Source of the DNA: Gaiellasilicea sp963789355
GTDB lineage: Bacteria; Actinomycetota; Thermoleophilia; Gaiellales; Gaiellaceae
Assembly: GCA_963789355.1 (NCBI GenBank)
Contig: CAWBKK010000003.1
Span: forward strand, 199,572 to 263,571
Length of the DNA stretch: 64,000 nt
Direction: 5' to 3'
A model generated the notes under the pieces. The model was not told the DNA's origin and searched no databases. It worked only from the letters and a program-made list of their open reading frames with translations. The position numbers and the translations under genes are program-made. Shown here in pieces: positions 41,298 to 49,096 of this stretch (position 1 is the stretch's first letter; the number at the start of each line of letters is the position of its first letter).

Positions 41298-42064
41298 AAC
41301 GCGTTCGCGAGCTCGACGAACTCACGTGGCTCGAGCGCTTCGGCACGGGTCGCCGGCGAGCGGCCGATCGAGGCGAGCGCGGTGGCAGCCTCCTCGCGGG
41401 AGGCGAGCCCTGCGAGCGCAATCGAGTTCGGCAACGTCTTGCGACGGTGGGCGAACGACGCCTCGACGACCTGCTTGATCCGTGCGAAGTCAGCGGGCAG
41501 CGGGAGCCGACGGAAGGCGAGCAGAGCCGAGTCGACGTTGGGCGGCGGCCGGAAGACGGTGCGCGCGACCGGATGAAAGCCCGTGCGCTCGGCTGCGAGC
41601 TGAACGAGGACCGAGACGGAGCCGTACGCCTTCGTCGACGGCGAGGCGAAGAAGCGGTCGGCGACCTCCCGCTGCACCATCACCGTCCACCGCTCGAGTC
41701 TGGGCAGCCCCGCGAGGCTCTCGGCGACGATCGGGGTCGCGACGTTGTAGGGCAGGTTCGCGACGAGCTTCGTGGGCGGGGGATCGAGGGCGGCGAGGTC
41801 GAGGTGGAGCGCATCGCCCCAGTGGAGGTCGACATTCGGGCGTTCGGCGAGCTCGGCCAGATGGGGCGCGAGTGAGCGGTCGAGCTCGACGGCATGGACG
41901 TGGCCGGCTCGATCGGCCAGCCGCCTCGTGAGGACGCCGAGGCCGGGGCCGATCTCGAGCACGACGTCGGCCGGGCCGAGCTCGGCGAGGCGCTCGATCA
42001 CGCCGAGGATGTTCTCGTCGGCGAGGAAGTGCTGGCCGAGTTGCTTCTTGGCCCGGACGCTCAC
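41294..42064 (-). CDS. rsmA: 16S rRNA (adenine-1518/1519-N6) dimethyltransferase
   Basis: 256-residue KsgA/RsmA methyltransferase. KKQLGQHFLADENIL, ADVVLEIGPGLGVLTRRLADRA (SAM loop), HAVELDRSLAPHL, KLVANLPYNVATPIV with the NLPY catalytic motif, and C-terminal helices with RRKTLPNSI. GTG/ATG start at 42064 overlaps tatD by 4 nt. Dimethylates two adenines late in 30S maturation; loss gives kasugamycin resistance in other bacteria. Confidence 0.96.
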   Translation of the reverse strand: MSVRAKKQLGQHFLADENILGVIERLAELGPADVVLEIGPGLGVLTRRLADRAGHVHAVELDRSLAPHLAELAERPNVDLHWGDALHLDLAALDPPPTKLVANLPYNVATPIVAESLAGLPRLERWTVMVQREVADRFFASPSTKAYGSVSVLVQLAAERTGFHPVARTVFRPPPNVDSALLAFRRLPLPADFARIKQVVEASFAHRRKTLPNSIALAGLASREEAATALASIGRSPATRAEALEPREFVELANAL

Positions 42065-42801
42065 GGCAAGCGGAACGCGACGGCTGCGTTGGCGTCGATT
42101 TGCGCCGCGAGCTCGTCACGATCCTCGCCGCGTGCCTCGGCGAGCGCGGCGACCGTGTGGATGACGTGCGCGGGCTCATTCTTCCTGCCTCGCACCGGTT
42201 GCGGCGCCAGATACGGGCTGTCGGTCTCGGCGAGGATCCGGTCTCCGGGCACGGCTGCGGCGGCCTCGCGGAGCGCGTCGGCCTTCGGATACGTCGCGTT
42301 CCCGGCAAAGGAGAAGTACCAACCCCGCTCGAGCCCCACCTCGAGCAGCTCCGGCTCGGAGAAGCAATGCATGACGACGGTGCAGTCGTGGGGGCGCAGC
42401 GCCGCCTCGGTGTCGGCGTTCGCGGCCCGGGTGTGGACGACGATCGGCAGGCCGAGCTCGGAGGCAAGTGCGAGCTGCGCCGCGAAGAGGCTGCGTTGCT
42501 CGTCCTTCGCGTCGCTGCCGTAGTGGTAGTCGAGCCCGGCCTCGCCGACTGCAACTGCCTTCGGATGCTCGAGGAGCGCGCGAAGCTCTCCGACCCGCGC
42601 CGCTTCCGGCGTCGCGGCCTGGTGCGGATCGATCCCGAGGGCCGCGTAGACGCCGTCGTGGACGGTCAGCTCGAGCGCGCGACGGGACGACTCGATCCCG
42701 GTCCCGATCGTGATCACGCGAGTCACGCCCGCCTCCCTCGCGCGAGCGATCACCTGCTCCGGCTCCTCGAGCGCGTCGAGGTGCGCGTGGCTGTCGATCA
42801 C
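42061..42801 (-). CDS. tatD: TatD-family metal-dependent hydrolase/DNase
   Basis: 246-residue TatD hydrolase. Metal ligands: VIDSHAHLDALEE (His-X-His), GEAGLDYHYGSDAKDEQ (Glu and Asp), VVHTRAANADTEAAL, VMHCFSEPELLE and AETDSPYLAPQPVRGRKNEP. Putative 3'-5' DNase activity by family. GTG at 42801 overlaps the metG stop by 4 nt (GTGA). The metG-tatD-rsmA-ispE order is conserved in many bacteria. Confidence 0.95.
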   Translation of the reverse strand: MIDSHAHLDALEEPEQVIARAREAGVTRVITIGTGIESSRRALELTVHDGVYAALGIDPHQAATPEAARVGELRALLEHPKAVAVGEAGLDYHYGSDAKDEQRSLFAAQLALASELGLPIVVHTRAANADTEAALRPHDCTVVMHCFSEPELLEVGLERGWYFSFAGNATYPKADALREAAAAVPGDRILAETDSPYLAPQPVRGRKNEPAHVIHTVAALAEARGEDRDELAAQIDANAAVAFRLP

Positions 42802-44309
42802 GCGGCGGTGGCGGGCTCGTCGATCCGCGGGAAGAGCGGCTGCGCCGGCTCGATCCCGGAGATCGTCCCGGTCCGCCCGTACACGACGTTCTCCCAGGCG
42901 ACATCGGGCGGCTGGCCCAACGACTCGAGGATCCGCTCCGAGGTCTCGGGCAGGTACGCCGAGAGCGCGATCGCTGCGATCCGAAGCCCGTCGGCGAGCT
43001 CGTAGAGCGCACGATCGAGCTCGGCGGCGCGCTCGGGATCCTTCGCCAGCTCCCACGGCTTGGTCTGCTCGACGTGACGGTTGAGGCGGCGGACGTAGTC
43101 CCAGATCGAGTCGAGCGCCCCGGTGACGTCCCAGCGGTCGAACGCGGCGGGGATGGAGTCGTGGAGCGCCCGCGTCGCCCCGGCGAGCTCGCCGCTCTCG
43201 TCGGGCGCGGGCTCGAGTTGCCCGTCGCGATAGCGGGCGATCATCGCCGTCGTCCGCGAGAGCAGGTTGCCGAGGTCGTTCGCGAGCTCTCGCTCGTAGC
43301 GCTCGCGGAAGCTTTCGAGCGTCACGTCGCCGTCCTGGCCGAACGGGGCCGAGCGCGCGACCCAGAAGCGTAGGGCGTCGACGCCGTAGACCTCGGTCAG
43401 CTCGACCGGATCGATCGCGTTGCCGAGCGACTTCGAAATCTTCTGGCTGTCGATGTTCAGCCAGCCGTGCACGAACAGCTGCCGCGGGGGCTCGTAGCCG
43501 GCCGAGAGCAGCAGCGCCGGCCAGTAGACGCAGTGGAAGCGCAGGATGTCCTTGCCCAGCAGGTGGCGCGCAGGCCAGAGGGCGAGATCGGCGTCGGGCG
43601 CGTACGACAGCGCGCTCAGGTAATTGACGAGCGCATCGGCCCAGACATAGGCGACCTGATCCGGATCCCACGGGATCGGGATGCCCCACGTCTGCGTGGC
43701 ACGGCTGATCGAGAAGTCGCGCAGCCCGCCGGCGATGAAGCTCGTCGCCTCGTTGGCGCGGAATCCGGGCAGGACGAAGTCGGGGCGCTCCGCGTAGAGC
43801 TGCAGCAGCCGGTCCTGATACGCGGAGAGCCGGAAGAACCAGTTCTTCTCCTCCAGCCACTCCGGCTCGACACCGTGCTCGGGGCACTTGCCGTCGACGA
43901 GCTCCGCTTCGGTCTTGAACGCCTCGCAGCCGACGCAGTAGAGGCCGGCGTAGACGTCCTGGTAGACGTCGCCGTTGTCATAGATCCGCTGCAGGAAGTC
44001 CTGGACGAAGGCTTTGTGCCCCTCATCGGTCGTCCTGATGAAGAAGTCGACCGACGCGTTGACGCGCTCGGGCAGCTCCTGCCAGGCGCCGACGATCTGG
44101 TCGACGTACTGCTTGGGCGTGAGACCCTGCTCCTTCGCCACGCGCGCAACCTTGTCTGCGTGCTCGTCGACCCCGGTCAGGAAGTACGTGCGCTCGCCTC
44201 GCTGGCGGTGATGGCGCACGAGGATGTCGCCGATGATGGTCGTGTAGGCGTGACCGATGTGCGGCGTCGAGTTGACGTAGTAGATGGGTGTCGTCAGATA
44301 GAAGCTCAT
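42798..44309 (-). CDS. metG: Methionyl-tRNA synthetase
   Basis: 503-residue class I synthetase. PIYYVNSTPHIGHAYTTIIG contains the HIGH motif; SQKISKSLGNAIDP is the KMSKS loop. The zinc knuckle is CVGCEAF-ELVDGKCPEHG with three Cys and one His. The protein ends shortly after the anticodon-binding helices and lacks the C-terminal EMAP/tRNA-binding domain of the longer MetRS forms. ATG 44309. Confidence 0.97.
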   Translation of the reverse strand: MSFYLTTPIYYVNSTPHIGHAYTTIIGDILVRHHRQRGERTYFLTGVDEHADKVARVAKEQGLTPKQYVDQIVGAWQELPERVNASVDFFIRTTDEGHKAFVQDFLQRIYDNGDVYQDVYAGLYCVGCEAFKTEAELVDGKCPEHGVEPEWLEEKNWFFRLSAYQDRLLQLYAERPDFVLPGFRANEATSFIAGGLRDFSISRATQTWGIPIPWDPDQVAYVWADALVNYLSALSYAPDADLALWPARHLLGKDILRFHCVYWPALLLSAGYEPPRQLFVHGWLNIDSQKISKSLGNAIDPVELTEVYGVDALRFWVARSAPFGQDGDVTLESFRERYERELANDLGNLLSRTTAMIARYRDGQLEPAPDESGELAGATRALHDSIPAAFDRWDVTGALDSIWDYVRRLNRHVEQTKPWELAKDPERAAELDRALYELADGLRIAAIALSAYLPETSERILESLGQPPDVAWENVVYGRTGTISGIEPAQPLFPRIDEPATAA

Positions 44310-44312
44310 CGC

Positions 44313-44730
44313 CTTCAATGATAGGCGCAGCCCCCCGGGCGACCTGGGCCGCGAGCGCGGCAGCCACGGCGACGCCGGCGAGCAGGAGCTAGCGAGAGCA
44401 CCAGCCGCTCGCTGCGGCCGGGCGGTCGGGCGCTGTGCAGCTCGACGGGAGGCCTGATCGCGTCGCGCGGAACGCCAAGCGGCACCGGGGGGAGGTCGAA
44501 CTGGCGCAGGTATGTGACGCGAGGCGCCTGGCGCCTCGAAGGGGCGGCTGACCGGTGCGCCGACGGATCCCGCTGGGCTCTCGGCGATGCCTGGGCGGGC
44601 TCGAGCGGAGCGGTCCGCCGGCGAGTGGCCGGGGCGGCCGCGGACTGAACCGTGTCCGCTCGCGACCACCGGCGTCGCCTGCGACGGCGCTGGTGCCGCC
44701 GACCGTGGGGCAATTCGCGCGCGGCTGGGG
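44313..44730 (-). other. Out-of-frame coding remnant: C-terminal tail of the M23 peptidase
   Basis: No complete gene fits, but peptide-like stretches appear in successive minus-strand frames: APAPVEGVVVEPVAVEPARS (Ala/Pro-rich, continuing the M23 tail), then VTYLRQFDLPPVPLGVPRDA, then LLLAGVAVAAALAAQVARG, a plausible transmembrane helix. Frame changes coincide with G/C runs (about 44806-44820 and 44331-44336). I read this as the intended tail of the upstream peptidase, broken by mutation or sequence error. Confidence 0.5.
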
Positions 44731-45453
44731 TCAGCTTCGGCGCGAGTCGCCGCGGAGCGCGCCGGCTCGACTGCGACCGGCTCGACGACCACCCCCTCGA
44801 CCGGGGCGGGGGCGGGCGGCAACCTCGACCGGAGCGGCGACGGCAGGCTCGGCGGGGGCGGCCGGAACCACTGGCGTCGGCGTCGCGGTCACGGTCGGGG
44901 TTGCCACCGGCTCCCGCTCGACGGGGGCGGCTACGACCGGCGCCGGCTCGGGCGTCGCGACGGGCTGCGGCGCGGGAACCTTCACGGGCGCCCGCACCGG
45001 CAGCAAGCTCACCGGATCGACGTACCCGTTCGACTCCGCGGCGACGCGAACGCCGAGATGGACGTGCGGCTCTCGGGTGACCCCGTCCTCGCTCTCGCCG
45101 ACCACGCCGACGACCGCTTCCTCGACGACCGGCGTCCCGCGTGTCACGGCGATCGAGCCGAGCTGGAGCAGCGTGACGGCGTACCCGTCGGCGGTCTGGA
45201 TCGTCAGCGCGCGGCCGCCGCCCGGGATCGAGCCGGCGAACGAGACGATGCCGGACACCGGCGCGCGCACCGGCTCGCCCTTGGCGGCAGCGATGTCGAT
45301 GCCTCGGTGCTGGCCGGCCGCATACTCGTCCTGCGAGAGCGAGAACGGGCGCAAGACCGGCCCGTCGGCGGGCCAGGCCCAGCCGGCCGCGACAGGGATG
45401 ACGATGAGGGATGCGATCGCAGCAACGACCGCGACCGCGAGCACGCGCCGCAT
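44731..45453 (-). CDS. M23-family metallopeptidase (probably 3'-disrupted)
   Basis: 240 residues from ATG 45453 (ATG 45483 possible). Signal segment (VLAVAVVAAIASLIVIPVAAG) precedes a LytM/peptidase_M23 domain: QHRGIDIAAAKGEPVRAPVSGIVSFAG, HVHLGVRVAAESNGYVDP. The HXXXD and HXH ligands are HRGID and HVHLG. Ala/Pro/Val-rich linker follows. The last ~25 residues (RPRPGRGGGRRAGRSRAG) are basic and unlike the linker, consistent with a wrong frame from about 44815. Cell-wall hydrolase or its regulator. Confidence 0.8.
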   Translation of the reverse strand: MRRVLAVAVVAAIASLIVIPVAAGWAWPADGPVLRPFSLSQDEYAAGQHRGIDIAAAKGEPVRAPVSGIVSFAGSIPGGGRALTIQTADGYAVTLLQLGSIAVTRGTPVVEEAVVGVVGESEDGVTREPHVHLGVRVAAESNGYVDPVSLLPVRAPVKVPAPQPVATPEPAPVVAAPVEREPVATPTVTATPTPVVPAAPAEPAVAAPVEVAARPRPGRGGGRRAGRSRAGALRGDSRRS

Positions 45454-45507
45454 GGGATACCGCCTTCGTGACGTGGAGGGCAATTGCGTCCACGCTAGCG
45501 GCGCGAA

Positions 45508-46326
45508 TCAGCGGCTTTTCAACGATTCTGCATACAACGTGTTACGGGAAAGTCGCGTCAGCCGCGCGACGAGATCGGCGGCCTGGCGCCGGGGAACGCC
45601 CGCCCCAAGCAGCTCGCCGACGGCCGCCACGGCCTCCCGCTCCTCGACTCCGGTGCCGGGCTCCGTCGCGCCGCCGACCACGAGCGTGACCTCGCCCTTG
45701 GGCGCCTCCGCGAACCGCCCCGCGAGCTCGCGCGCCGATCCGCGCACGACCTCCTCGAACCGCTTCGTCAGCTCGCGGCAGACGGCCACCCGCCGCTCCG
45801 GCAGGACCGCGGCGAGCGAGCGCAGGGTCGCCGGCAGCCGCTGCGGCGACTCGAACGCGACGGCTGGATGCGGCCACGCCGAAAGCTCCTCCCAGAGCGT
45901 TCCGAGCGCTTTCTGGCCGCGGGGCAGGTAGCCGAGGAACTGAAAGCGCTCGCCGGCCAGCCCGCTCGCCACCAGCGCCGTCTCGACCGCGGACGGCCCC
46001 GGCAGAACCGTGACCGGCACCCCGGCCGCGAGCGCTGCCTCGATCAGCCGCGCGCCCGGATCGTTGACACCCGGCAGGCCCGCATCCGACACGAGCGCGA
46101 GCCGCTCGCCCGCCTCCAGCCGCGGCAGCAGCTCCGCCGTCCGCGTGGCCTCGTTGTGGCGGTGGTAGCTGAGCAGCTTCGCCTGGATCCCGTGCCGCTG
46201 GAGCAGCCCTTTCGTGTGGCGCGTGTCCTCGCAGAGCACGACGTCGGCCTCGGCCAGCTCGCGCAGCACGCGCAGCGTCACGTCCTCGAGGTTGCCGATC
46301 GGCGTCGCGCAGACTGCGAGCGGCAC
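45508..46326 (-). CDS. rsmI: 16S rRNA (cytidine-2'-O)-methyltransferase RsmI
   Basis: 272-residue tetrapyrrole-methylase-fold enzyme modifying C1402 of 16S rRNA. CATPIGNLEDVTLRVLRELAEADVVLCEDTRHTKGLL is the N-terminal hallmark; then LVSDAGLPGVNDPGARLI, VTVLPGPSAVETALVASG and FLGYLPRGQKAL. C-terminal helix-rich domain ends with RNTLYAESLK. GTG start 46326, 3 nt after the ROK-kinase stop. Confidence 0.95.
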   Translation of the reverse strand: MPLAVCATPIGNLEDVTLRVLRELAEADVVLCEDTRHTKGLLQRHGIQAKLLSYHRHNEATRTAELLPRLEAGERLALVSDAGLPGVNDPGARLIEAALAAGVPVTVLPGPSAVETALVASGLAGERFQFLGYLPRGQKALGTLWEELSAWPHPAVAFESPQRLPATLRSLAAVLPERRVAVCRELTKRFEEVVRGSARELAGRFAEAPKGEVTLVVGGATEPGTGVEEREAVAAVGELLGAGVPRRQAADLVARLTRLSRNTLYAESLKSR

Positions 46327-46328
46327 TG

Positions 46329-47228
46329 CTAGCCCGCCAGTGCTTCGAACGCGAGCAGCCCGGCTCCGATCAGCCCCGCGTCGGACCCGAGCTCGGCCTT
46401 GACGATCTTCACCGGCAGCACGTCCGGCTCGACCGTCTCCCGGCGCGCGATCTCGAGCGCCGAGGGGACGAGGAACTCGAACGCCGCCGTCCCGAAGCCG
46501 CCGCCGACGATCACCAGCTCGGGCGCGAAGGTGTTCACGAACGAGCCGATCGCGGCGCCGAGCAGATGCCCGATCCCGGCCAGCGCCTCGACCGCGGCCG
46601 GATCACCCTCCTCCGCGCGGCCGACCAGCAGCTCGGCGCTCGCTCCCTCGCCCCAGAGCTTCTCCGCCGCGCGATCGGCCGCACTGCCGGATGCGACCGA
46701 CTCGAGATGGCCGCGGCCGTTGCAGTTCCCCTGGCAGGGCGGCCCGTCCGCGACGACGACCACGTGTCCGAGCTCGGCGATCCCGCGGTAGAGCGCGCCG
46801 CCGAGGACGAGCCCGCCGCCGACACCGGTGCCGAGCGTCAGCATGACGAGGTCGTCCGCGCCCCGCCCGGCGCCGAGCTTCCACTCGGCCAGTACCGCCA
46901 CGTTGCCGTCGTTCTCGACCTTCGCCGGGACGCCGAACCGCTCCTGGATCACGTCGGTCAGGGAGACGTCCCGCAGCGGGATGTTGGTCGAGCCGAGCGC
47001 ACGGCCGGTCGCGCGGTCGATCACGGACGGGATCCCAAACCCGATCGCGCCGATGCCGTCGTCCGCGAGCGGCTCGATCGCACTGACGATCGCGTCGAGC
47101 AGCGCCTCCTGCGAGTCCGTCGGTGTGGGCACCTCGTGCCGCCGGTGCAGCACGCCGTCGGCGTCGACCGATCCCGTCGCGATCTTCGTGCCGCCGAGGT
47201 CGACGCCGATGACTCGTTGTTCGCTCAC
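46329..47228 (-). CDS. ROK-family sugar kinase
   Basis: 299-residue ROK kinase, probably glucokinase. VIGVDLGGTKIATGSVD, the sugar-binding VENDGNVAVLAEWKLGAGRG, TLGTGVGGGLVLGGALYRG and GELGHV-like IAELGHVVV. The zinc motif deviates from CXCGXXGCXE: it reads PPCQGNCNGRGHLESV, keeping two Cys, one His and a Glu. GGGFGTAAFEF closes the ATP site. Divergent from the LCP gene. Confidence 0.9.
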   Translation of the reverse strand: MSEQRVIGVDLGGTKIATGSVDADGVLHRRHEVPTPTDSQEALLDAIVSAIEPLADDGIGAIGFGIPSVIDRATGRALGSTNIPLRDVSLTDVIQERFGVPAKVENDGNVAVLAEWKLGAGRGADDLVMLTLGTGVGGGLVLGGALYRGIAELGHVVVVADGPPCQGNCNGRGHLESVASGSAADRAAEKLWGEGASAELLVGRAEEGDPAAVEALAGIGHLLGAAIGSFVNTFAPELVIVGGGFGTAAFEFLVPSALEIARRETVEPDVLPVKIVKAELGSDAGLIGAGLLAFEALAG

Positions 47229-47254
47229 GGGGCGCGGCTACCATACCCGGCCGG

Positions 47255-48403
47255 ATGGCGGACGCAGAGAAGCCCTACCGGCTCTACAAGGGCGGCCGCA
47301 CGAAGGGGAAGGTGCCGGCCACGCCGCGTCCGGGAAGGCAAGGCCGGGGAGAGCCGAGCCGCACGAAGCAGCCCGGGAAGCCGCGCTGGGGCCGCCGAAT
47401 CGGTCTCGCGGTCGTGCTGCTCGCGGTGTTGCTGATCGTCTGGATCGTCGCGAGCTATCTCGCCTTCCGCAGCGGTGTCGAGGAGGCGAACGGGCGGCTG
47501 CCGAAGACCGTCGCGGCGAATCTCGCGGCCCAGGACGGGCTGCTCACCTCCAAGCCCTCGCTGATCATGCTGCTCGGCACCGACGGCGACAGCAGCGCCG
47601 CGCGGCAGGACTTCCGCCGCTCCGACTCGATCCTGCTCGTCCGCACCGACCCGGAGCGGCACCGGATGGCGTATCTCTCGATCCCGCGAGACCTTCGCGT
47701 CGACATTCCCGGGCAGGGTCCGAACAAGATCAATGCGGCCTTCCAGCTCGGCGGGCCGGCGCTGACGATGAAGACCGTTCGCGCGCTCACCGGCCTGCAG
47801 CCGAACCACGTCGTCCTGGTCGACTTCGACAACTTCAAGGAGGTGATCGACGCGCTCGGCGGGGTCGAGATCGACGTGCCGAAGCCGATCCTCTCCGACC
47901 GCTTCGACTGCCCGTACGCAACCGCGGCCCGCTGCCAGGAGTGGCAGGGCTGGCGGTTCGAGAAGGGCAAGCAGACGATGAACGGCAAGCGGGCGCTGAT
48001 CTACTCGCGCGTCCGCGTGAACCGCCTCGACGCCGCCGACAACGACCTCACCCGTGGTGAGCGGCAACAGGAGGTCGTCGAGGCGATCACCGACAAGCTC
48101 GCGTCCCCCGGTACGTTCCTGAAGCTGCCGTTCGCGGGCGACGATCTCGTCAAGCCGCTGACGACGGATCTCTCGGCCGGGCAGCTGCTCCAGCTCGGCT
48201 GGACACGGTTCCGCTCGAACGAGAGCCGCTCACTCCACTGCCGCCTCGGCGGTGAGTCGCAGTCGATCGGAGGCGAGTCGGTGCTCGTCGGCGGGGAGGA
48301 GAACAGCGCCACGATCGCGATGTTCACCGGCCGCTCGGCGCCGCAGCCCCCTCCGCCGGGGTTGACCAACGGCGCGGGCTGCCGGGTCGGCCGCGGGCTG
48401 TAA
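47255..48403 (+). CDS. LytR-CpsA-Psr (LCP) cell-wall ligase
   Basis: 382-residue membrane protein attaching wall polymers to peptidoglycan. Basic cytoplasmic N-terminus (PYRLYKGGRTKGKV), TM helix (IGLAVVLLAVLLIVWIVASYLA), then the LCP domain: LIMLLGTDG, FRRSDSILLVRTDPERHRM, SIPRDLRVDIPGQGPNKINAA, with Asp and Arg residues that bind the pyrophosphate. C-terminal Gly/Ser and Pro-rich tail with Cys (ending CRVGRGL). A hairpin terminator follows. Confidence 0.93.
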   Translation: MADAEKPYRLYKGGRTKGKVPATPRPGRQGRGEPSRTKQPGKPRWGRRIGLAVVLLAVLLIVWIVASYLAFRSGVEEANGRLPKTVAANLAAQDGLLTSKPSLIMLLGTDGDSSAARQDFRRSDSILLVRTDPERHRMAYLSIPRDLRVDIPGQGPNKINAAFQLGGPALTMKTVRALTGLQPNHVVLVDFDNFKEVIDALGGVEIDVPKPILSDRFDCPYATAARCQEWQGWRFEKGKQTMNGKRALIYSRVRVNRLDAADNDLTRGERQQEVVEAITDKLASPGTFLKLPFAGDDLVKPLTTDLSAGQLLQLGWTRFRSNESRSLHCRLGGESQSIGGESVLVGGEENSATIAMFTGRSAPQPPPPGLTNGAGCRVGRGL

Positions 48404-48410
48404 TTTTCTG

Positions 48411-48457
48411 GGCGCAATCGGAAACGGGATCCGCGAGTGCGGATCCCGTTTCGCGCC
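48411..48457 (+). terminator. Strong hairpin downstream of the LCP gene
   Basis: GAAACGGGATCCGC (48421-48434) pairs perfectly with GCGGATCCCGTTTC (48439-48452) around GAGT, 14 bp. Outer GGCGC/GCGCC can pair too, with a bulge. No U-tract follows, as is usual for high-GC actinobacterial terminators. Confidence 0.72.
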
Positions 48458-48518
48458 AAGACCCTGAAGGGTCGCTTCGCTCCCGAACATGCGATAGCGC
48501 CTCTAGTACGCTCGGCGC

Positions 48519-48773
48519 GTGGGGATCATCGGCTGGATCTTCTTCGGGCTGCTGGCGGGCGCGCTCGCGCGGGCGCTGACGCCCGGCCGCCACTCGATCG
48601 GCTGCTTCGGCACGCTCGCGGTCGGCGTCATCGGCGCCCTCCTCGGCGGCTTCCTCGGCGAGGCGGTCTTCGACACCGACGTGCGCTTCGGCTGGGATCT
48701 GAAGCCGTTCCTGCTTGCCGTCGCCGGCGCGATCGTGCTGCTGCTCGGGCTGAACGCGCTCTCGCGGCGCTAG
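48519..48773 (+). CDS. GlsB/YeaQ/YmgE-type transglycosylase-associated membrane protein
   Basis: 84-residue membrane protein with GTG start. Three TM segments, GIIGWIFFGLLAGALARALTPGRHS as N-terminal motif, CFGTLAVGVIGALLGGFLG, FLLAVAGAIVLLLGLNAL. The Gly-rich helices and PGRHSIGCF loop fit the transglycosylase-associated family, a stress-linked protein of unknown job. Ends convergently and overlaps the FmdB gene stop by 4 nt. Confidence 0.85.
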   Translation: MGIIGWIFFGLLAGALARALTPGRHSIGCFGTLAVGVIGALLGGFLGEAVFDTDVRFGWDLKPFLLAVAGAIVLLLGLNALSRR

Positions 48774-49060
48774 TCCGCGGCCGGCGCGGCCTTCTTCTCG
48801 CCCGAATCGGACTTCTTCTCCGAGGAGCCGGAGTCGCCGCCGTCGCCGCCGCCGTCCTTCGAGTCCTTCTTCTTCCCCGAGCCACGGCCGTAGTCGGTCG
48901 AGTAGAAGCCCGAGCCCTTGAAGTGCACCGAAACCGGGTAGAGCACCTTCTCGACAGGGCTCTTGCCGCACACCTCGCACGTCTCCGAGGGCGGGTCCGC
49001 CATCCGCTGGAAGACCTCGAACGTGTGCCCGTCGGGACACCGGTACTCGTAGATCGGCAT
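48770..49060 (-). CDS. FmdB-type zinc ribbon protein
   Basis: 96-residue protein. The first 52 residues are the FmdB zinc ribbon: PIYEYRCPDGHTFEVFQ, ETCEVCGKSPVEKVLYPVSVHFKGSGFYSTDY. Cys8 is in CPDGH; the second pair is in CEVCG, so one of the four ligands is His or missing. The tail is Lys/Asp/Gly/Ser-rich and probably disordered. FmdB is named after a formamidase-regulator; function remains uncertain. Confidence 0.87.
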   Translation of the reverse strand: MPIYEYRCPDGHTFEVFQRMADPPSETCEVCGKSPVEKVLYPVSVHFKGSGFYSTDYGRGSGKKKDSKDGGGDGGDSGSSEKKSDSGEKKAAPAAD

Positions 49061-49096
49061 GGCGAAGGAGTGTAGCCAGGCAGACTGACGACGACG

